Notes: generated by a model not told the origin, from the letters alone. Shown: positions 7,094 through 16,377, counted from the stretch's first letter. The stretch: DNA of 38,860 nucleotides from Streptomyces albipurpureus (GCF_023701525.1 NZ_JAMQAW010000002.1:132542-171401); one strand, 5' to 3'. Translations and numbers: made by a program.

Positions 7094-7867
7094 GTGAGCA
7101 GCGAGAACGCACAACCTGACAGTCCCGGGAGTTCCCCGGATTCGGAGGTACCTCCGAGCCCCGAGCACCCCACGGCAAGCCTCTTCCGGCAGCAGAGCAC
7201 CGATCGCGATGAGGCCCCGCAGTTCGTTCTGCCGCTGGTGGTGCGGATCGAGAAGACCGCTCCCCCGCCGCGGACGGACGCGCTGGAGACCGCGGCCCGT
7301 GCCGTGCTCACCATCCTCGCCGACGAGCGGTCGCTGGGGGACGGGGAGTGGGCCCGGGCCATCCGGGACTGGCAGGACGCCCGGATCCGCAAGGTGGTGC
7401 GGCGGGCGCGGGGAGCGGAGTGGCGCAAGGCATCGGCGCTGCCTGGGGTCACCGTGCTCGGCCAGGAGGCACAGGTGCGGGTCTTTCCGCCCGTACCGCT
7501 GGACGGCTGGCCGAGGGAACTGGCCAAACTCCAGGTGTCCGGCACGGATCTGGACGACCCCGAGCCGCCCGGCACGCCGGGTGCCGAGGTACCGGTGCTG
7601 TGGCTGAGCCCGAGCTTGGAGATGTCGGCGGGCAAGGCGATGGCGCAGGCCGGGCATGGTGCGCAGCTGGCGTGGTGGGAGCTGGCGGAGGCGGACCGGA
7701 AGACGTGGGCGGACGCGGGCTTTCCGCTGGCCGTGCGGGTGGCCGACGTAGGGCGATGGGAGCGGCTGGTGTCCAGTGGCTTGCCGATGGTCCGGGACGC
7801 CGGCTTCACCGAGATCGAAGCGGGTTCACAGACGGTGGTCGCCGACCATCCCGCCCTGCGCGGTTGA
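7094..7867 (+). CDS. Pth2-type peptidyl-tRNA hydrolase-like protein
   Basis: GTG at 7094 gives 257 residues (MSSENAQPDSPGSS...). The first 45 residues are polar and disordered. The C-terminal part carries the Pth2 signature region LWLSPSLEMSAGKAMAQAGHGAQLAWW, split here as LEMSAGKAMAQAGHG, and ends with EIEAGSQTVVADHPAL as in that fold. Pth2 enzymes release peptides from stalled peptidyl-tRNA. The central part (about 60-160) is not typical of the small archaeal/eukaryotic enzyme, so the protein is longer than a classical Pth2 and activity is unproven. No strong ribosome site precedes the GTG. Confidence 0.75.
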   Translation: MSSENAQPDSPGSSPDSEVPPSPEHPTASLFRQQSTDRDEAPQFVLPLVVRIEKTAPPPRTDALETAARAVLTILADERSLGDGEWARAIRDWQDARIRKVVRRARGAEWRKASALPGVTVLGQEAQVRVFPPVPLDGWPRELAKLQVSGTDLDDPEPPGTPGAEVPVLWLSPSLEMSAGKAMAQAGHGAQLAWWELAEADRKTWADAGFPLAVRVADVGRWERLVSSGLPMVRDAGFTEIEAGSQTVVADHPALRG

Positions 7868-7901
7868 TCACCCCGTACTCGCACAACTGAACGCCCGAAG
7901 A

Positions 7902-7914
7902 GTACGTTACGTAC
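7902..7914. promoter_or_regulatory. Perfect inverted repeat GTACGT-T-ACGTAC
   Basis: A 13-base palindrome around a single T, 35 bases after the Pth2-like gene and 38 bases before TTGACG at 7952-7957, a -35-like element for the DUF4142 gene. With a one-base centre it cannot fold as a hairpin, so a protein-binding site is more likely than a terminator. Confidence 0.35.
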
Positions 7915-7997
7915 CTCTCAGGACTGCCAAGACGATTGAGCTTGGGCACAGTTGACGATTGGTTGGCCTGTGGCACTTCTGCTCGGGAGGCACTTTG

Positions 7998-8777
7998 TTG
8001 CGGCGTATCAACGGGACGGCTCTGATCATCGCGGCGCTGGTCGCCACCGTGGGGGCGCTGGCCTTCCCGGTGTGGTCGTACGCGGACCGCTCCGGGACCG
8101 GTCAGGACAACCTCAACGCCTCGTCCGTGGCAACGCAGTGGGGACCGCTGTCGGCCACGGACCGTGACTTCCTGGTGAAGGTCCGGCTCGCCGGTCTGTG
8201 GGAGCTGCCCGCCGGCCAGCAGGCGATCGAACGTGCCCCGACGAAGGCCATCAAGGACACGGGTGATCATCTCGTCGTCGGCCACGCCGATCTCGATCGG
8301 CGGGCGCGCGATGTGGCGGCCAAGCTCGGGGTGCAGCTGCCCAACCAGCCCACCGACCAGCAGCAGGCCTGGCTACGGGAGCTGTCGGCGGCGAGCGGCC
8401 GGGAGTACGAGTACAAGTTCGCCAACCTGCTGCGCGCGGCACATGGCAAGGTCTTCTCGCTGGTGGCCCAGGTCCGGCACACCACCCGCAACACCCTGAT
8501 ACGTCAGCTGGCGAGCGACGCCAACCAGACGGTGCTGGACCACATCACCATGTTGGAGGCGACCGGGATGGTCGACTTCGACGCGCTGGCCAATGAGGCC
8601 GCGGGTGGTGCGACCGCGAGCCCGACCGGCCCGCCGCCGCCCGACGGCAGTGCGCCGGAGGTCCCGCAGCCGGTGGAACCGAACGGGAGCCAGACCCTGA
8701 CCTCGCAGCCGTCCGTCCAGCCAGGGCCGCCCAGCGGGATCAACACCAGTCGGCCGGAGCCCGCGCTCAGTCCGTGA
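7998..8777 (+). CDS. Secreted or membrane-anchored DUF4142 protein
   Basis: TTG at 7998 follows GGGAGG by seven bases and yields 259 residues (MRRINGTALIIAALVATVG...). One hydrophobic segment at about 5-28 ends in VWSYA, so the protein is exported or anchored. The DUF4142 domain (about 50-190) is helical: RDFLVKVRLAGLWELPAGQQAIE, then GDHLVVGHADLDRRARDVAAKLG and VLDHITMLEATG. Residues 195-259 are a Pro/Ser/Gly-rich tail. The family is ferritin-like in predicted fold and of unknown function. An in-frame TTG at 7995 is nearly as good a start. Confidence 0.85.
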   Translation: MRRINGTALIIAALVATVGALAFPVWSYADRSGTGQDNLNASSVATQWGPLSATDRDFLVKVRLAGLWELPAGQQAIERAPTKAIKDTGDHLVVGHADLDRRARDVAAKLGVQLPNQPTDQQQAWLRELSAASGREYEYKFANLLRAAHGKVFSLVAQVRHTTRNTLIRQLASDANQTVLDHITMLEATGMVDFDALANEAAGGATASPTGPPPPDGSAPEVPQPVEPNGSQTLTSQPSVQPGPPSGINTSRPEPALSP

Positions 8778-8862
8778 CCTTTCCCTACCTACCGGCCGGG
8801 AACCTCAAGCCAACCTCTGAACGTCTCCCTGATGGGATTTAACTCGCTCTTACAGGGCCATG

Positions 8863-8883
8863 ACCCCTGCACGTGCCAGGGGT
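8863..8883. promoter_or_regulatory. Inverted repeat upstream of the MNIO gene
   Basis: ACCCCTG (8863-8869) and CAGGGGT (8877-8883) pair around CACGTGC. It sits 44 bases before the MNIO start and 85 after the DUF4142 stop, so it could be an operator or a weak terminator. Confidence 0.35.
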
Positions 8884-8927
8884 GCACCGGCGCGCGGGGG
8901 GTCAGGGACACAGGGCAGGGGGCGCGG

Positions 8928-10247
8928 ATGGAACTCGGCATAGGGATCGGCTGGCGGCCGGAGATAGCGGAGACGGTGGAGGGCCTGCCGGAGCTCGGTT
9001 GGGTCGAGGTCGTGGCGGAGAACGTCTGTCTCGGCCATCTACCCGAGTCGCTCTCCCGGCTGCGCTCACGGGGTGTGACGGTGGTTCCGCACGGGGTGTC
9101 CCTGGGGCTCGGTGGCGCGGACCGGCCGTCCGAGCAGAAGCTGAAGGACCTCGCCGAGCGGGCCATGGCACTGGGGTCGCCACTGGTGACCGAGCACATC
9201 GCCTTCGTACGGGCCGGTGGTGCGCTGACCGCCTCCCCCCAGTTGGAGGCCGGCCATCTGCTGCCGGTCCCGCGGACCTGGGACGCGCTGAAGGTGCTGT
9301 GCGAGAACGTCCGTATCGCCCAGGACTCGCTGCCGGTCCCGCTGGCCCTGGAGAACATCGCGGCACTGATCTCCTGGCCGGGCGAGGAGCTGACGGAGGG
9401 GCAGTTCCTGGCCGAGTTGGTCGAGCGCACGGGCGTCGGGCTGCTGATCGATGTGGCGAACCTCCACACCAACCATGTGAACCAGGGCGAGGACCCGGCC
9501 AAGGCGCTCGATGAGCTGCCGGTGGAGGCCATCCGGTACGTGCATGTGGCGGGCGGGGTCGAGCGGGACGGCGTATGGCACGACAGCCACGCCCACCCGG
9601 TCACCGAGCCGGTGCTGGACGTGCTGCGCGAGCTCTGCTCCCGGGTCAGTCCACCGGGGGTACTCCTGGAGCGGGACGACGACTTCCCCGCGTCGGATGA
9701 GTCGCACTCCGCCCTCGCCGGCGAGTTGGACGCGATCAGACAGGTGGTACGGGGTGACGGCGGGCCCGCCCCTTCGGTGGCGAGCCCCGAGCCGGGCGGC
9801 CGGTCCGCGCGGTCGGCAGCGCAACCGGCCCTCGACCAGTCGGCCCGGGAACGCATCGGGATCGCCCAGGCCGCGCTGCTGTCCTCCCTGGTCGCCGGTG
9901 GTCCGGCTCCCGAGGGCTTCGACCACCAGCGGCTGCGGGTGCAGCGGCGGGCGCTCGCCGCCAAACGGGCCTCCGTCATCGCCCGGATAGCGCCCGAACT
10001 GCCCGAGATCCTCGGGGACGACTACCGGCCGGCCTTCCTCGCCTACGCCAGGGGCCGTCCCATGGGTTCCGGCTACCGTCGCGACGCGCTCTCCTTCGTC
10101 GAGCACCTCCTCATCGCCGGTCGACCGACCGACGAGCGATCCCGTCGGCAACTCACCCGTTGGTGGGAGGATCGCGTGGCAACTCGTCCACCCCGGCGCG
10201 CCACCCGACTGGCTCGGGCGGCGCGGGATCGACTCATACGGAGGTAG
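8928..10247 (+). CDS. DUF692 / MNIO-family multinuclear iron enzyme with extra C-terminal domain
   Basis: ATG at 8928, preceded by CAGGGGGC, gives 439 residues. Residues 1-275 are a TIM-barrel DUF692 domain with the expected metal ligands: His55 (PHGVSLGLG), Glu89-His90, Glu142 (LALENIA), Asp175 and His180 (IDVANLH), His206 (VHVAGG), Asp219 and His221 (HDSHAHPV), Glu248 (LLERD). Characterised relatives such as MbnB and TglH use two or three irons and O2 to rebuild cysteines in peptides. Residues about 300-439 are an Arg/Ala-rich helical domain that I associate with the S. coelicolor SCO6045-type proteins; it might replace the separate partner protein of other MNIO systems. The next gene starts three bases after the stop and encodes a Cys-tailed membrane protein. 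Confidence 0.9.
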   Translation: MELGIGIGWRPEIAETVEGLPELGWVEVVAENVCLGHLPESLSRLRSRGVTVVPHGVSLGLGGADRPSEQKLKDLAERAMALGSPLVTEHIAFVRAGGALTASPQLEAGHLLPVPRTWDALKVLCENVRIAQDSLPVPLALENIAALISWPGEELTEGQFLAELVERTGVGLLIDVANLHTNHVNQGEDPAKALDELPVEAIRYVHVAGGVERDGVWHDSHAHPVTEPVLDVLRELCSRVSPPGVLLERDDDFPASDESHSALAGELDAIRQVVRGDGGPAPSVASPEPGGRSARSAAQPALDQSARERIGIAQAALLSSLVAGGPAPEGFDHQRLRVQRRALAAKRASVIARIAPELPEILGDDYRPAFLAYARGRPMGSGYRRDALSFVEHLLIAGRPTDERSRRQLTRWWEDRVATRPPRRATRLARAARDRLIRR

Positions 10248-10250
10248 TCC

Positions 10251-11108
10251 ATGGGCATAGCGGCCGTACTGATCTGGATCTCGATCGGAGTCTCCTCCAC
10301 CGCCCTGATGGTGAAGGTGATCCGCGCCCGGCGCGGGGGACCGGCCAAGGGCGTGGCCGAGGAGATCCGCGACGCGTATGAGGCGGCCCTGCTCGGCGGC
10401 GGTACCTCACGGGTCGTGGACACCGCTCTCACCGTCATGCACGTGGACGGACGGCTGAAGCTCGGCGGCCCCGGCATCGTGAACGTGGCGAACGCCGTCG
10501 CCCACGATCCGGTGGAGCGCGCGGTGCTCACCCATCTGGAGAGCTCCGACGACGCCCGCCTGAACACGCTGCGCTACACCGTGATGCGCAAGCCCGCCGT
10601 CCAGGGCATCGCCAGCGGTCTGATGGACCGCGGGCTGATGATGACCTACCAGCGGATCGGTACGGGGCCAAAGACCTGGGGCCATGTGCAGGCGGCGCTG
10701 TGCGGGTTGGTGATTCCCACCGCCATCGGCCTCACCATCCTCAGCTACACCAAGGACTGGCCGCGCCCGGAGCAGCCCTTCGTCCTGCTGGTGCTGCCCG
10801 CGCTGGTCTGGGGCATGGTGACCGGACAGCTGATGGCCAACCGGGTGAGTCGCCGGGTCACCACAGCCGGGACGCGGGCGCTGCGCGCCTATCGGAAGCA
10901 GCCGGCCAGTTCGGTGGTTCCGGCGCGGCGGGTCGCGGTGCAGGGCGCCAGCGGGGCGCCCCAGCCCGTTCTCCAGACGCTGCTGGCCGCCGCGGTGGTG
11001 GCGCCCGTCGCCATCGCCGCCACCAGCTCCGCGGGAGGGGACGGCGGCGGAGACGGAGGAGGAGACGGCGGAGGCTGCGGAGGGTGCGGCGGCTGCGGTT
11101 GCGGCTGA
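10251..11108 (+). CDS. TIGR04222-type membrane protein with Gly/Cys-rich tail
   Basis: ATG at 10251 begins three bases after the MNIO stop; the GGAGGTAG ribosome site overlaps that stop, so translation is coupled. The 285-residue protein has an N-terminal helix (AAVLIWISIGVSSTALMV), a soluble region at about 35-135 with TIGR04222 character (ARRGGPAKGVAEEIRDAYEAALLGGG, VDTALTVMHVDGRL), two central membrane helices (ALCGLVIPTAIGLTILSY; PFVLLVLPALVWGMVTG) and a fourth hydrophobic stretch (LLAAAVVAPVAIAATS). It ends in a GGDGGGDGGG run and then GGCGGCGGCGCG, four cysteines in the last ten residues. The function is unknown. The tail is a plausible target for the neighbouring iron enzyme. Confidence 0.82.
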   Translation: MGIAAVLIWISIGVSSTALMVKVIRARRGGPAKGVAEEIRDAYEAALLGGGTSRVVDTALTVMHVDGRLKLGGPGIVNVANAVAHDPVERAVLTHLESSDDARLNTLRYTVMRKPAVQGIASGLMDRGLMMTYQRIGTGPKTWGHVQAALCGLVIPTAIGLTILSYTKDWPRPEQPFVLLVLPALVWGMVTGQLMANRVSRRVTTAGTRALRAYRKQPASSVVPARRVAVQGASGAPQPVLQTLLAAAVVAPVAIAATSSAGGDGGGDGGGDGGGCGGCGGCGCG

Positions 11109-11310
11109 GCCGTGCACGCACCCCGGGGGAACGCCACGGGGAACGGGCGCTCAACGGCGGGCGAGGGGAGCGCGCCGAGGACCGGACGGCGCATCGGAGT
11201 CATTGGCCGCGACACCATCCGGTGGTGCTTTACATGCCCTGACGCGCCACGAAAGATCCCTTGACCGCCGCCCGTGCGAGAGCGGAGCGGCGGGCGACGA
11301 AGGGAACTTG

Positions 11311-12912
11311 ATGAGAGCAGTGGCGAAGTACGGGGTCCTCACCGGCCTCGGCTCCCTGGTCATCAGCACGCTGGCCATCGCCCCCGCAGGAGGAACCACC
11401 ACCGCGCTGGCCGAGTCCCGGGGCACCGCGATCGCGGCCGCCGACGCCGCCGCCGCGGGTATCCCCTTCGGTGTCTGCCCCAAAGTCGAACGGCTCCCCG
11501 CATCGGTGAGCTGCGGCACGGTCAAGGTCCCCCTGGACTACGCACAGCCGTCGGGTCAGCAGATCACCCTGACGGTGAGCCGGGTACGGGCGAGCGGCGA
11601 ACCCGCCGACTACCAGGGGGCGTTCGTCTACAACCCCGGCGGGCCCGGCGCGTCCAGCATGTACTTCCCCCTGGCCGGACAGCTCTCGGAGTGGAAGCGG
11701 ATCGCCGGCGCCTATGACCTGGTGGGCTATGCGCCCCGGGGAGTGGGGCGTTCAGCGCCGCTGTCCTGCCAGGAGCCGGCGGACCACCTCAAGGGCCCCA
11801 CCCTGGCCCCCACCCATCCCTCGCCCTCGTACAAGCAGGAGCGCGTCGCCGAGGCGAAGGCGTACGCCCGCGGCTGTGCCCGCAAGAACGGCAGCGCGCT
11901 CCAGCACTACACCTCGCTCAACAACGCCCGCGACCTCGATGTGTTGCGAGCCGCGCTCGGCGAGGAGAAGCTCACCTTCATGGGCGCCTCCTACGGCACC
12001 TACTTCGGTGCGCTGTACGCGACGCTCTTTCCCTCCCACGTCCGCCGCATGGTCTTCGACTCCGCGGTGAACCCGGCGCGGAACAAGATCTGGTACCGCA
12101 ACAACCTGGACCAGAACGTCGCCTTCGAACGGCGCTGGGCCGACTTCCGCGGCTGGGTGGCCAGACACGACCGCACCTACGGCCTGGGGGCCACCCCCGA
12201 GGCGGTGGCGCGGAGCTATGAGAAGGCGAGTGCCCAACTGGCGTTGAAGCCCGCGGGCGGCAAGGTCGGGCCGGGGCAGCTCCAAGGGGCGTTCCTGGGC
12301 GCCGGCTACTACGACGACTACTGGGTGCCGCGGGCGACCGCGCTGTCGGAGTATCTGCGGGGCAATGAGAAGCCGCTGATCGCCCAGGCATCGCCGAGGC
12401 CCGAGACGGCGGTGGATGCCGAGAACGCGACCGCGGTCTATCTGGCCGTCGAGTGCAATGACGCCCCCTGGCCGACGGACTGGGCGGTCTGGGACCGGGA
12501 CAACAGCGAGTCGGCCCAGAGGGCGCCCTTCGAGACCTGGGACAACGCCTTTATGAATCTGCCGTGTGCCTTCTGGGAGGGACCCCGGCAGCAACCGCTG
12601 GAGGTGGGCACCAAGCGGGGGGCTCTGCCGCCCGTGCTGATCCTGGCCGCGGAGCGGGACGCGGCCACTCCGTACGAGGGTGCGAAGGAGCTGGCGCGCA
12701 GACTGAGGGGCGCGGTGCTCATCACCGAGGAGGACGCCGGGACCCATGGCATCGGCGGGGGCGGCAATGACTGCGTCAACGCCTATCTGGAGGACTATCT
12801 GCTGCGTGGGCAGACGCCGGTGCGGCGCGCGTCGTGCGCGCCGCACCCGGAGCCGGATCCGGTGTCGCTGGAGCGGCGCGCGGAGCAGCCAAGACTGCCG
12901 AACGCCCTCTGA
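11311..12912 (+). CDS. Secreted alpha/beta hydrolase, tripeptidyl aminopeptidase (TAP)-like
   Basis: ATG at 11311 with GAAGGGA upstream gives 533 residues. A signal peptide (MRAVAKYGVLTGLGS... to about 45) precedes the hydrolase. The nucleophile is Ser227 (GASYGTY), the acid Asp450 (AERDAATP) and the base His479 (AGTHGI); NPGGPGAS at about 110 is the oxyanion HG-type loop. The C-terminal TAP-like domain with GGGGNDCVNAYLEDYLLRG is typical of Streptomyces SlpD/SlpE and Tap exopeptidases, which release N-terminal peptides from secreted proteins. Several cysteines (CPKVERLPASVSCGTV, VECNDAPW, NLPCAF) probably form disulfides. It lies 202 bases after the Cys-tailed protein gene, probably its own unit. 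Confidence 0.88.
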   Translation: MRAVAKYGVLTGLGSLVISTLAIAPAGGTTTALAESRGTAIAAADAAAAGIPFGVCPKVERLPASVSCGTVKVPLDYAQPSGQQITLTVSRVRASGEPADYQGAFVYNPGGPGASSMYFPLAGQLSEWKRIAGAYDLVGYAPRGVGRSAPLSCQEPADHLKGPTLAPTHPSPSYKQERVAEAKAYARGCARKNGSALQHYTSLNNARDLDVLRAALGEEKLTFMGASYGTYFGALYATLFPSHVRRMVFDSAVNPARNKIWYRNNLDQNVAFERRWADFRGWVARHDRTYGLGATPEAVARSYEKASAQLALKPAGGKVGPGQLQGAFLGAGYYDDYWVPRATALSEYLRGNEKPLIAQASPRPETAVDAENATAVYLAVECNDAPWPTDWAVWDRDNSESAQRAPFETWDNAFMNLPCAFWEGPRQQPLEVGTKRGALPPVLILAAERDAATPYEGAKELARRLRGAVLITEEDAGTHGIGGGGNDCVNAYLEDYLLRGQTPVRRASCAPHPEPDPVSLERRAEQPRLPNAL

Positions 12913-12968
12913 TCTTCCGGATCGGGGAGGTCGGGGCCGCTGGTGTGCGGTCCCGGCCTTCGTCATCT

Positions 12969-12988
12969 CCCGGGGTGGTGGTCCCGGG
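12969..12988 (+). terminator. GC-rich hairpin after the TAP-like gene
   Basis: CCCGGG-N8-CCCGGG at 12969-12988 lies in the 92-base gap between the convergent hydrolase and hemQ genes. It has no T-tract, which is usual in Streptomyces. Confidence 0.45.
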
Positions 12989-13004
12989 TGCGGGCCATGG
13001 CCCG

Positions 13005-13718
13005 TCAGGCGAGCGAGGCCACCAGTTCGGAGACCTCCTTGCGGCGACCCGTGTAGAACGGGACCTCTTCGCGGACGTGCATCCGGGCCTCGGAGGCACG
13101 CAGATGACGCATCACATCGACGATGCGGTGCAGCTCATCCGCCTCGAAGGCAAGAATCCACTCATAGTCCCCGAGCGAGAACGAGGCGACCGTGTTGGCC
13201 CGCACGTCCGGGTAGCCACGGGCCATCTTGCCGTGGTCGGAGAGCATCCGTCGACGGTCCTCGTCGGGCAGCAGGTACCAGTCGTACGAGCGCACGAAGG
13301 GGTAGACGCTGACGTAGTCACGGGGAGTCTCGTCGGCGAGGAACGCCGGAATGTGCGACTTGTTGAACTCGGCGGGGCGGTGCAGCGCCATGTTCGACCA
13401 GACCGGCTCCAGCGCCCGGCCGAGGCGGGTGCGGCGGAAGAGGTTGTAGGCACCCTGAAGCTCGTCCGAGGTCTCGGCGTGCCACCAGATCATGACATCG
13501 GCGTCGGCGCGCAGCCCGGAGAGGTCATAGGTGCCGCGCACCGTGATGTCCTTGGCGGCGAGCTGGTCGAACAGCTCCTGGACCTCGTCGGCGTAGCCGG
13601 AGCGGTCTTCGGGCAGCACATCGCGCAGCTTGAAGACGGACCACAGCGTGTAGCGGATGACCTGGTTGAGGTCCTTGGCCTTCTTGCCGGCGTTCGGGAT
13701 CTTTTCTGGTGCGCTCAT
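13005..13718 (-). CDS. hemQ: Coproheme decarboxylase (HemQ/ChdC, chlorite-dismutase family)
   Basis: A 237-residue protein, the normal length for the family. It carries out the last step of the coproporphyrin-dependent haem route, peroxide-driven decarboxylation of two propionates of coproheme to give haem b. Visible key residues are Tyr139 in [11 protein letters not shown] (catalytic tyrosine position), His122 in NKSHIPAF (the distal histidine seen in actinobacterial enzymes) and His162 in [13 protein letters not shown] (axial haem ligand). The spacing His122-Tyr139-His162 matches what I recall for the Corynebacterium enzyme. The ATG lies four bases after the hemG stop, so the two are translationally coupled. 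Cytoplasmic. Confidence 0.95.
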   Translation of the reverse strand: MSAPEKIPNAGKKAKDLNQVIRYTLWSVFKLRDVLPEDRSGYADEVQELFDQLAAKDITVRGTYDLSGLRADADVMIWWHAETSDELQGAYNLFRRTRLGRALEPVWSNMALHRPAEFNKSHIPAFLADETPRDYVSVYPFVRSYDWYLLPDEDRRRMLSDHGKMARGYPDVRANTVASFSLGDYEWILAFEADELHRIVDVMRHLRASEARMHVREEVPFYTGRRKEVSELVASLA

Positions 13719-13722
13719 GGGG

Positions 13723-15180
13723 CTATTGTCCCGTGCCTTGGCGGGTGCCCTGCGTCAGGGTGTGCGTGGCGAGAATCTCCTCCGCGGCGCGCTGTCCGCC
13801 GGCGATGCAGGCGGGGATGCCGACACCGTCGTACGCGGCTCCGCAGACCACCAGTCCTGGGAGCTTGGCGATCTCCTGATGGATGCGGGCGATCCGGGAC
13901 AGATGCCCCACCGGGTACTGGGGCAGGCCGCTGTTCCAGCGGGTGACCACTGCGGCCACCGGGTTCGCGGTGACGCCCGTTGCCTGCTGGAGGTCATGGC
14001 GGGCCACGGCGGTGAGATGGGCGTCGTCGTGCTCCAACGGCTCCTCCTCGCCATGGCGGCCGATGGAGGCGCGCAGGACGAAGAGGTCGGGTGAACGGTC
14101 GCTGACCCACTGCCACTTCTGGCTGGAGAAGGTGGACGCCTTGATGGTGCGGCCGTCCACGGGGGGCACCAGGAAGCCGCTGCCGGCGGGGAGTCCGATC
14201 AGCTCGGAGCGCCGGAACGCAAGGGTCACCAGGGCCATCGACGCGTACTCGATCCGCCCGAGCTCCGTCGCCGCCGCCGGGGATTCGGGGGCCAGGAGCG
14301 CACCGGCCGGTCCGGCGGGGACGGCGAGGACGACGGCGTCGGCGGTGATGGCCCGGTCGGCGGTGCGGATCTCCCAGCCGCCCGGGCGGCGGCTGAGCGC
14401 GTGTACGGGGGTGTTGCGGAGGATCTCGCACCCGCCCGCGCGCACGGCGTCGGCGACCGCACCGGGCAGGGTGCCGACACCGCCCTCGATGCCGAGGAAG
14501 ACCGGCCCGCCCGGTTGTTGTTTCTGCGCCCGGCGCTGTACCTCCTGGACCGCGCCGAGCAGGGTGCCCTGCTCCTTGGCCGCGGCGAAGAGTTGGGGGA
14601 CGGCCGCCCGCATGGAGATGCGGTAGGCGTTCCCCGCGTACACCCCGCCCAGGAGGGGTTCCACCAGGCGATCGACGACCTCATGGCCGAGGCGTTCGGC
14701 GGTGAAGGCGCCGATGGCCACATCGTCACCCAGCTCGGCCGGGGGCAGCTCGCGCTCCTGGGCGATCCGGGCGACGCCCGCGGGTGAGAGCAGCCCGGCG
14801 AGCGCCTCGGGGGTGCCGGGGACCCCCATCACATGGCCCTTGGGCATGGGGCGCAGGGTGTCCCGGGTCCAGAGGGAGGCGGTGGCGGTGGCGGGCGGCT
14901 GAAGCCGGTCGCCGAGCCCCACCGCACGGGCCAGGGCGATCGCCTCGGGCCGGCGGGCGAGCAGGGACTCGGCCCCCAGGTCGACCGGGGCGCCGGCGAT
15001 CTCACCGGTGAGCAGCTTGCCGCCGAGCCGGTCGGTGGATTCGACGAGGGTCACGTCGACTCCCGCGCCGATCAACCGATGGGCGGCGGCCAGGCCGGTG
15101 ATCCCGCCGCCGACGACGACCACGTGTCCGAGGTCCGTACGCGCCCCGGTGCCGGTGTCCGCATGCTGGGAAGACTGCAT
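13723..15180 (-). CDS. hemG: Coproporphyrinogen/protoporphyrinogen oxidase (HemG/HemY/CgoX)
   Basis: A 485-residue FAD protein. After a short polar N-terminus comes the dinucleotide-binding motif [17 protein letters not shown], then [22 protein letters not shown], a central RMAAVPQLF-like region ([13 protein letters not shown]) and the C-terminal FAD motif [19 protein letters not shown]. In Gram-positive bacteria this enzyme oxidises coproporphyrinogen III to coproporphyrin III, upstream of ferrochelatase and HemQ. It is directly followed by hemQ. ATG at 15180 is preceded by GTGGAG. The ferrochelatase (CpfC) is not in the window. Confidence 0.94.
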   Translation of the reverse strand: MQSSQHADTGTGARTDLGHVVVVGGGITGLAAAHRLIGAGVDVTLVESTDRLGGKLLTGEIAGAPVDLGAESLLARRPEAIALARAVGLGDRLQPPATATASLWTRDTLRPMPKGHVMGVPGTPEALAGLLSPAGVARIAQERELPPAELGDDVAIGAFTAERLGHEVVDRLVEPLLGGVYAGNAYRISMRAAVPQLFAAAKEQGTLLGAVQEVQRRAQKQQPGGPVFLGIEGGVGTLPGAVADAVRAGGCEILRNTPVHALSRRPGGWEIRTADRAITADAVVLAVPAGPAGALLAPESPAAATELGRIEYASMALVTLAFRRSELIGLPAGSGFLVPPVDGRTIKASTFSSQKWQWVSDRSPDLFVLRASIGRHGEEEPLEHDDAHLTAVARHDLQQATGVTANPVAAVVTRWNSGLPQYPVGHLSRIARIHQEIAKLPGLVVCGAAYDGVGIPACIAGGQRAAEEILATHTLTQGTRQGTGQ

Positions 15181-15393
15181 GGCTCCACTCTCTCAGACTC
15201 ACCTTGAGTGGTCCTAAGTGACCGGACGAGACCGATCCAGGCCGATCCAGGGTGAGATCGATCGAGCTTTTTCGTGAAGAACCGATTTGAGTCCGGACCG
15301 TGATCGGTTCGCGATCGAGGACCGGAAACCGAACGCGGACCACCTCCGTCGAAGAGGCAATATCCCAGGAACGGGATCGATATGGGGGGCTAT

Positions 15394-16350
15394 ATGCGTA
15401 CTGGACGTGTGTTCACCGTGCTGCTGCTGACCGCCTCGCTCGCGGTGGCGGGGTGCGGCGCGAGCGACGACGGTGACAGCAAGTCCGCTGCTAGTTCCGC
15501 GGAGAAGGCCGATATGCCAAGGGGCGCCGGAGCTGCTGACAGCGCTGTTTCGGAACCAGGGGCGAGCAAGACGGAAGCGGCGGTCAAGCTCGCGCCGTCG
15601 CACATCATTCGCACCGCCGAGCTCCAGGTGCGGGTCAAGGACTCCGCCAAGGCGCTGGTCGCCGCCCGGAGGACGGCTGAGCGGGCCGGCGGCCATGTGG
15701 CCGAGGAATCGACCGAGCGCGTCGGCGAGCGCCAGTTGGACTCCCGGGTGGTGCTGCGGGTGCCGCAGGAGAAGTACGACCAGGTGCTGACCACGTTGGC
15801 CGGCTCAGGAGAGCTGCTGTCCCGCACCTCGAACGCCACGGATGTGACCGACCAGGTCGTTGATGTGGACAGTCGCATCGCCACCCAGCGAGCCAGCGTG
15901 ACCCGGGTGCGGGTACTGATGGACAAGGCCGACAAGCTCGCCGATGTGGTCACCCTGGAGGGCCAGCTCAGCACCCGGCAGGCGGAGCTGGAGTCGTTGC
16001 TCGCCCGGCAGGCTTCCCTGAAGGACCGCACGACGCTGGCGACGATCGAGCTCTCCCTGTCCGAGACCGCGACCGCCAAGGACGACGAGGAGGGCGACCC
16101 CGGATTCCTGGACGCGCTGGAGGGTGGCTGGGACGCCCTGGTGACCTCGCTGCGCTGGACCGTGGTGGTGCTGGGCGCGGTGGCGCCGTTCCTGGCCCTG
16201 CTGGGACTGCTGTACGCGCTGTGGCGGTGGGCCGTCCGCCCCCGACTGCGGCAACGCGCGATCGCCGCGGAACCGACGCCCGCGCCCCTGCCTGCGTACG
16301 CGCCGGGGGGAGCCGCACCGACCGGGGAAAAGGGACCTGACGAGAGCTGA
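15394..16350 (+). CDS. DUF4349 lipoprotein with C-terminal membrane helix
   Basis: The ATG at 15394 follows GGGGGG by four bases; an in-frame ATG at 15382 is also possible. The product (318 residues) has a lipoprotein signal ending VAGCG, a charged Ser/Ala linker to about 65, and a DUF4349 domain at about 70-225: IIRTAELQVRVKDSAKALVAARR, RVVLRVPQEKYDQVLTTLAGSGEL, VTDQVVDVDSRI. A coiled-coil-like stretch (VVTLEGQLSTRQAELESLLARQASL) follows. A membrane helix (WTVVVLGAVAPFLALLGLLYALW) comes near 255-280, then a basic and Pro-rich tail. The protein would be held to the membrane at both ends. Function is unknown; the family is common in Streptomyces envelopes. It is divergent from hemG. Confidence 0.87.
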   Translation: MRTGRVFTVLLLTASLAVAGCGASDDGDSKSAASSAEKADMPRGAGAADSAVSEPGASKTEAAVKLAPSHIIRTAELQVRVKDSAKALVAARRTAERAGGHVAEESTERVGERQLDSRVVLRVPQEKYDQVLTTLAGSGELLSRTSNATDVTDQVVDVDSRIATQRASVTRVRVLMDKADKLADVVTLEGQLSTRQAELESLLARQASLKDRTTLATIELSLSETATAKDDEEGDPGFLDALEGGWDALVTSLRWTVVVLGAVAPFLALLGLLYALWRWAVRPRLRQRAIAAEPTPAPLPAYAPGGAAPTGEKGPDES

Positions 16351-16377
16351 CCAGGCGCTCCCCCGTAGCGTGTGACC

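Noticed and set aside
7012..7884. Open minus-strand frame upstream of AIM24
   Set aside because: It runs antisense through the Pth2-like gene; the ribosome site at GGGTGAGG and family alignment place the AIM24 start at 7011.
15190..15215. Partial iron-box-like sequence (CTCACCTTGAGTGGTCCTAA) before hemG
   Set aside because: Only one half agrees with the DmdR/IdeR box I recall, and the second half is not arranged as a proper dyad.
15231..15250. CCGATCCAGG direct repeat near the hemG/DUF4349 promoters
   Set aside because: Two short copies only, with no dyad; probably chance.
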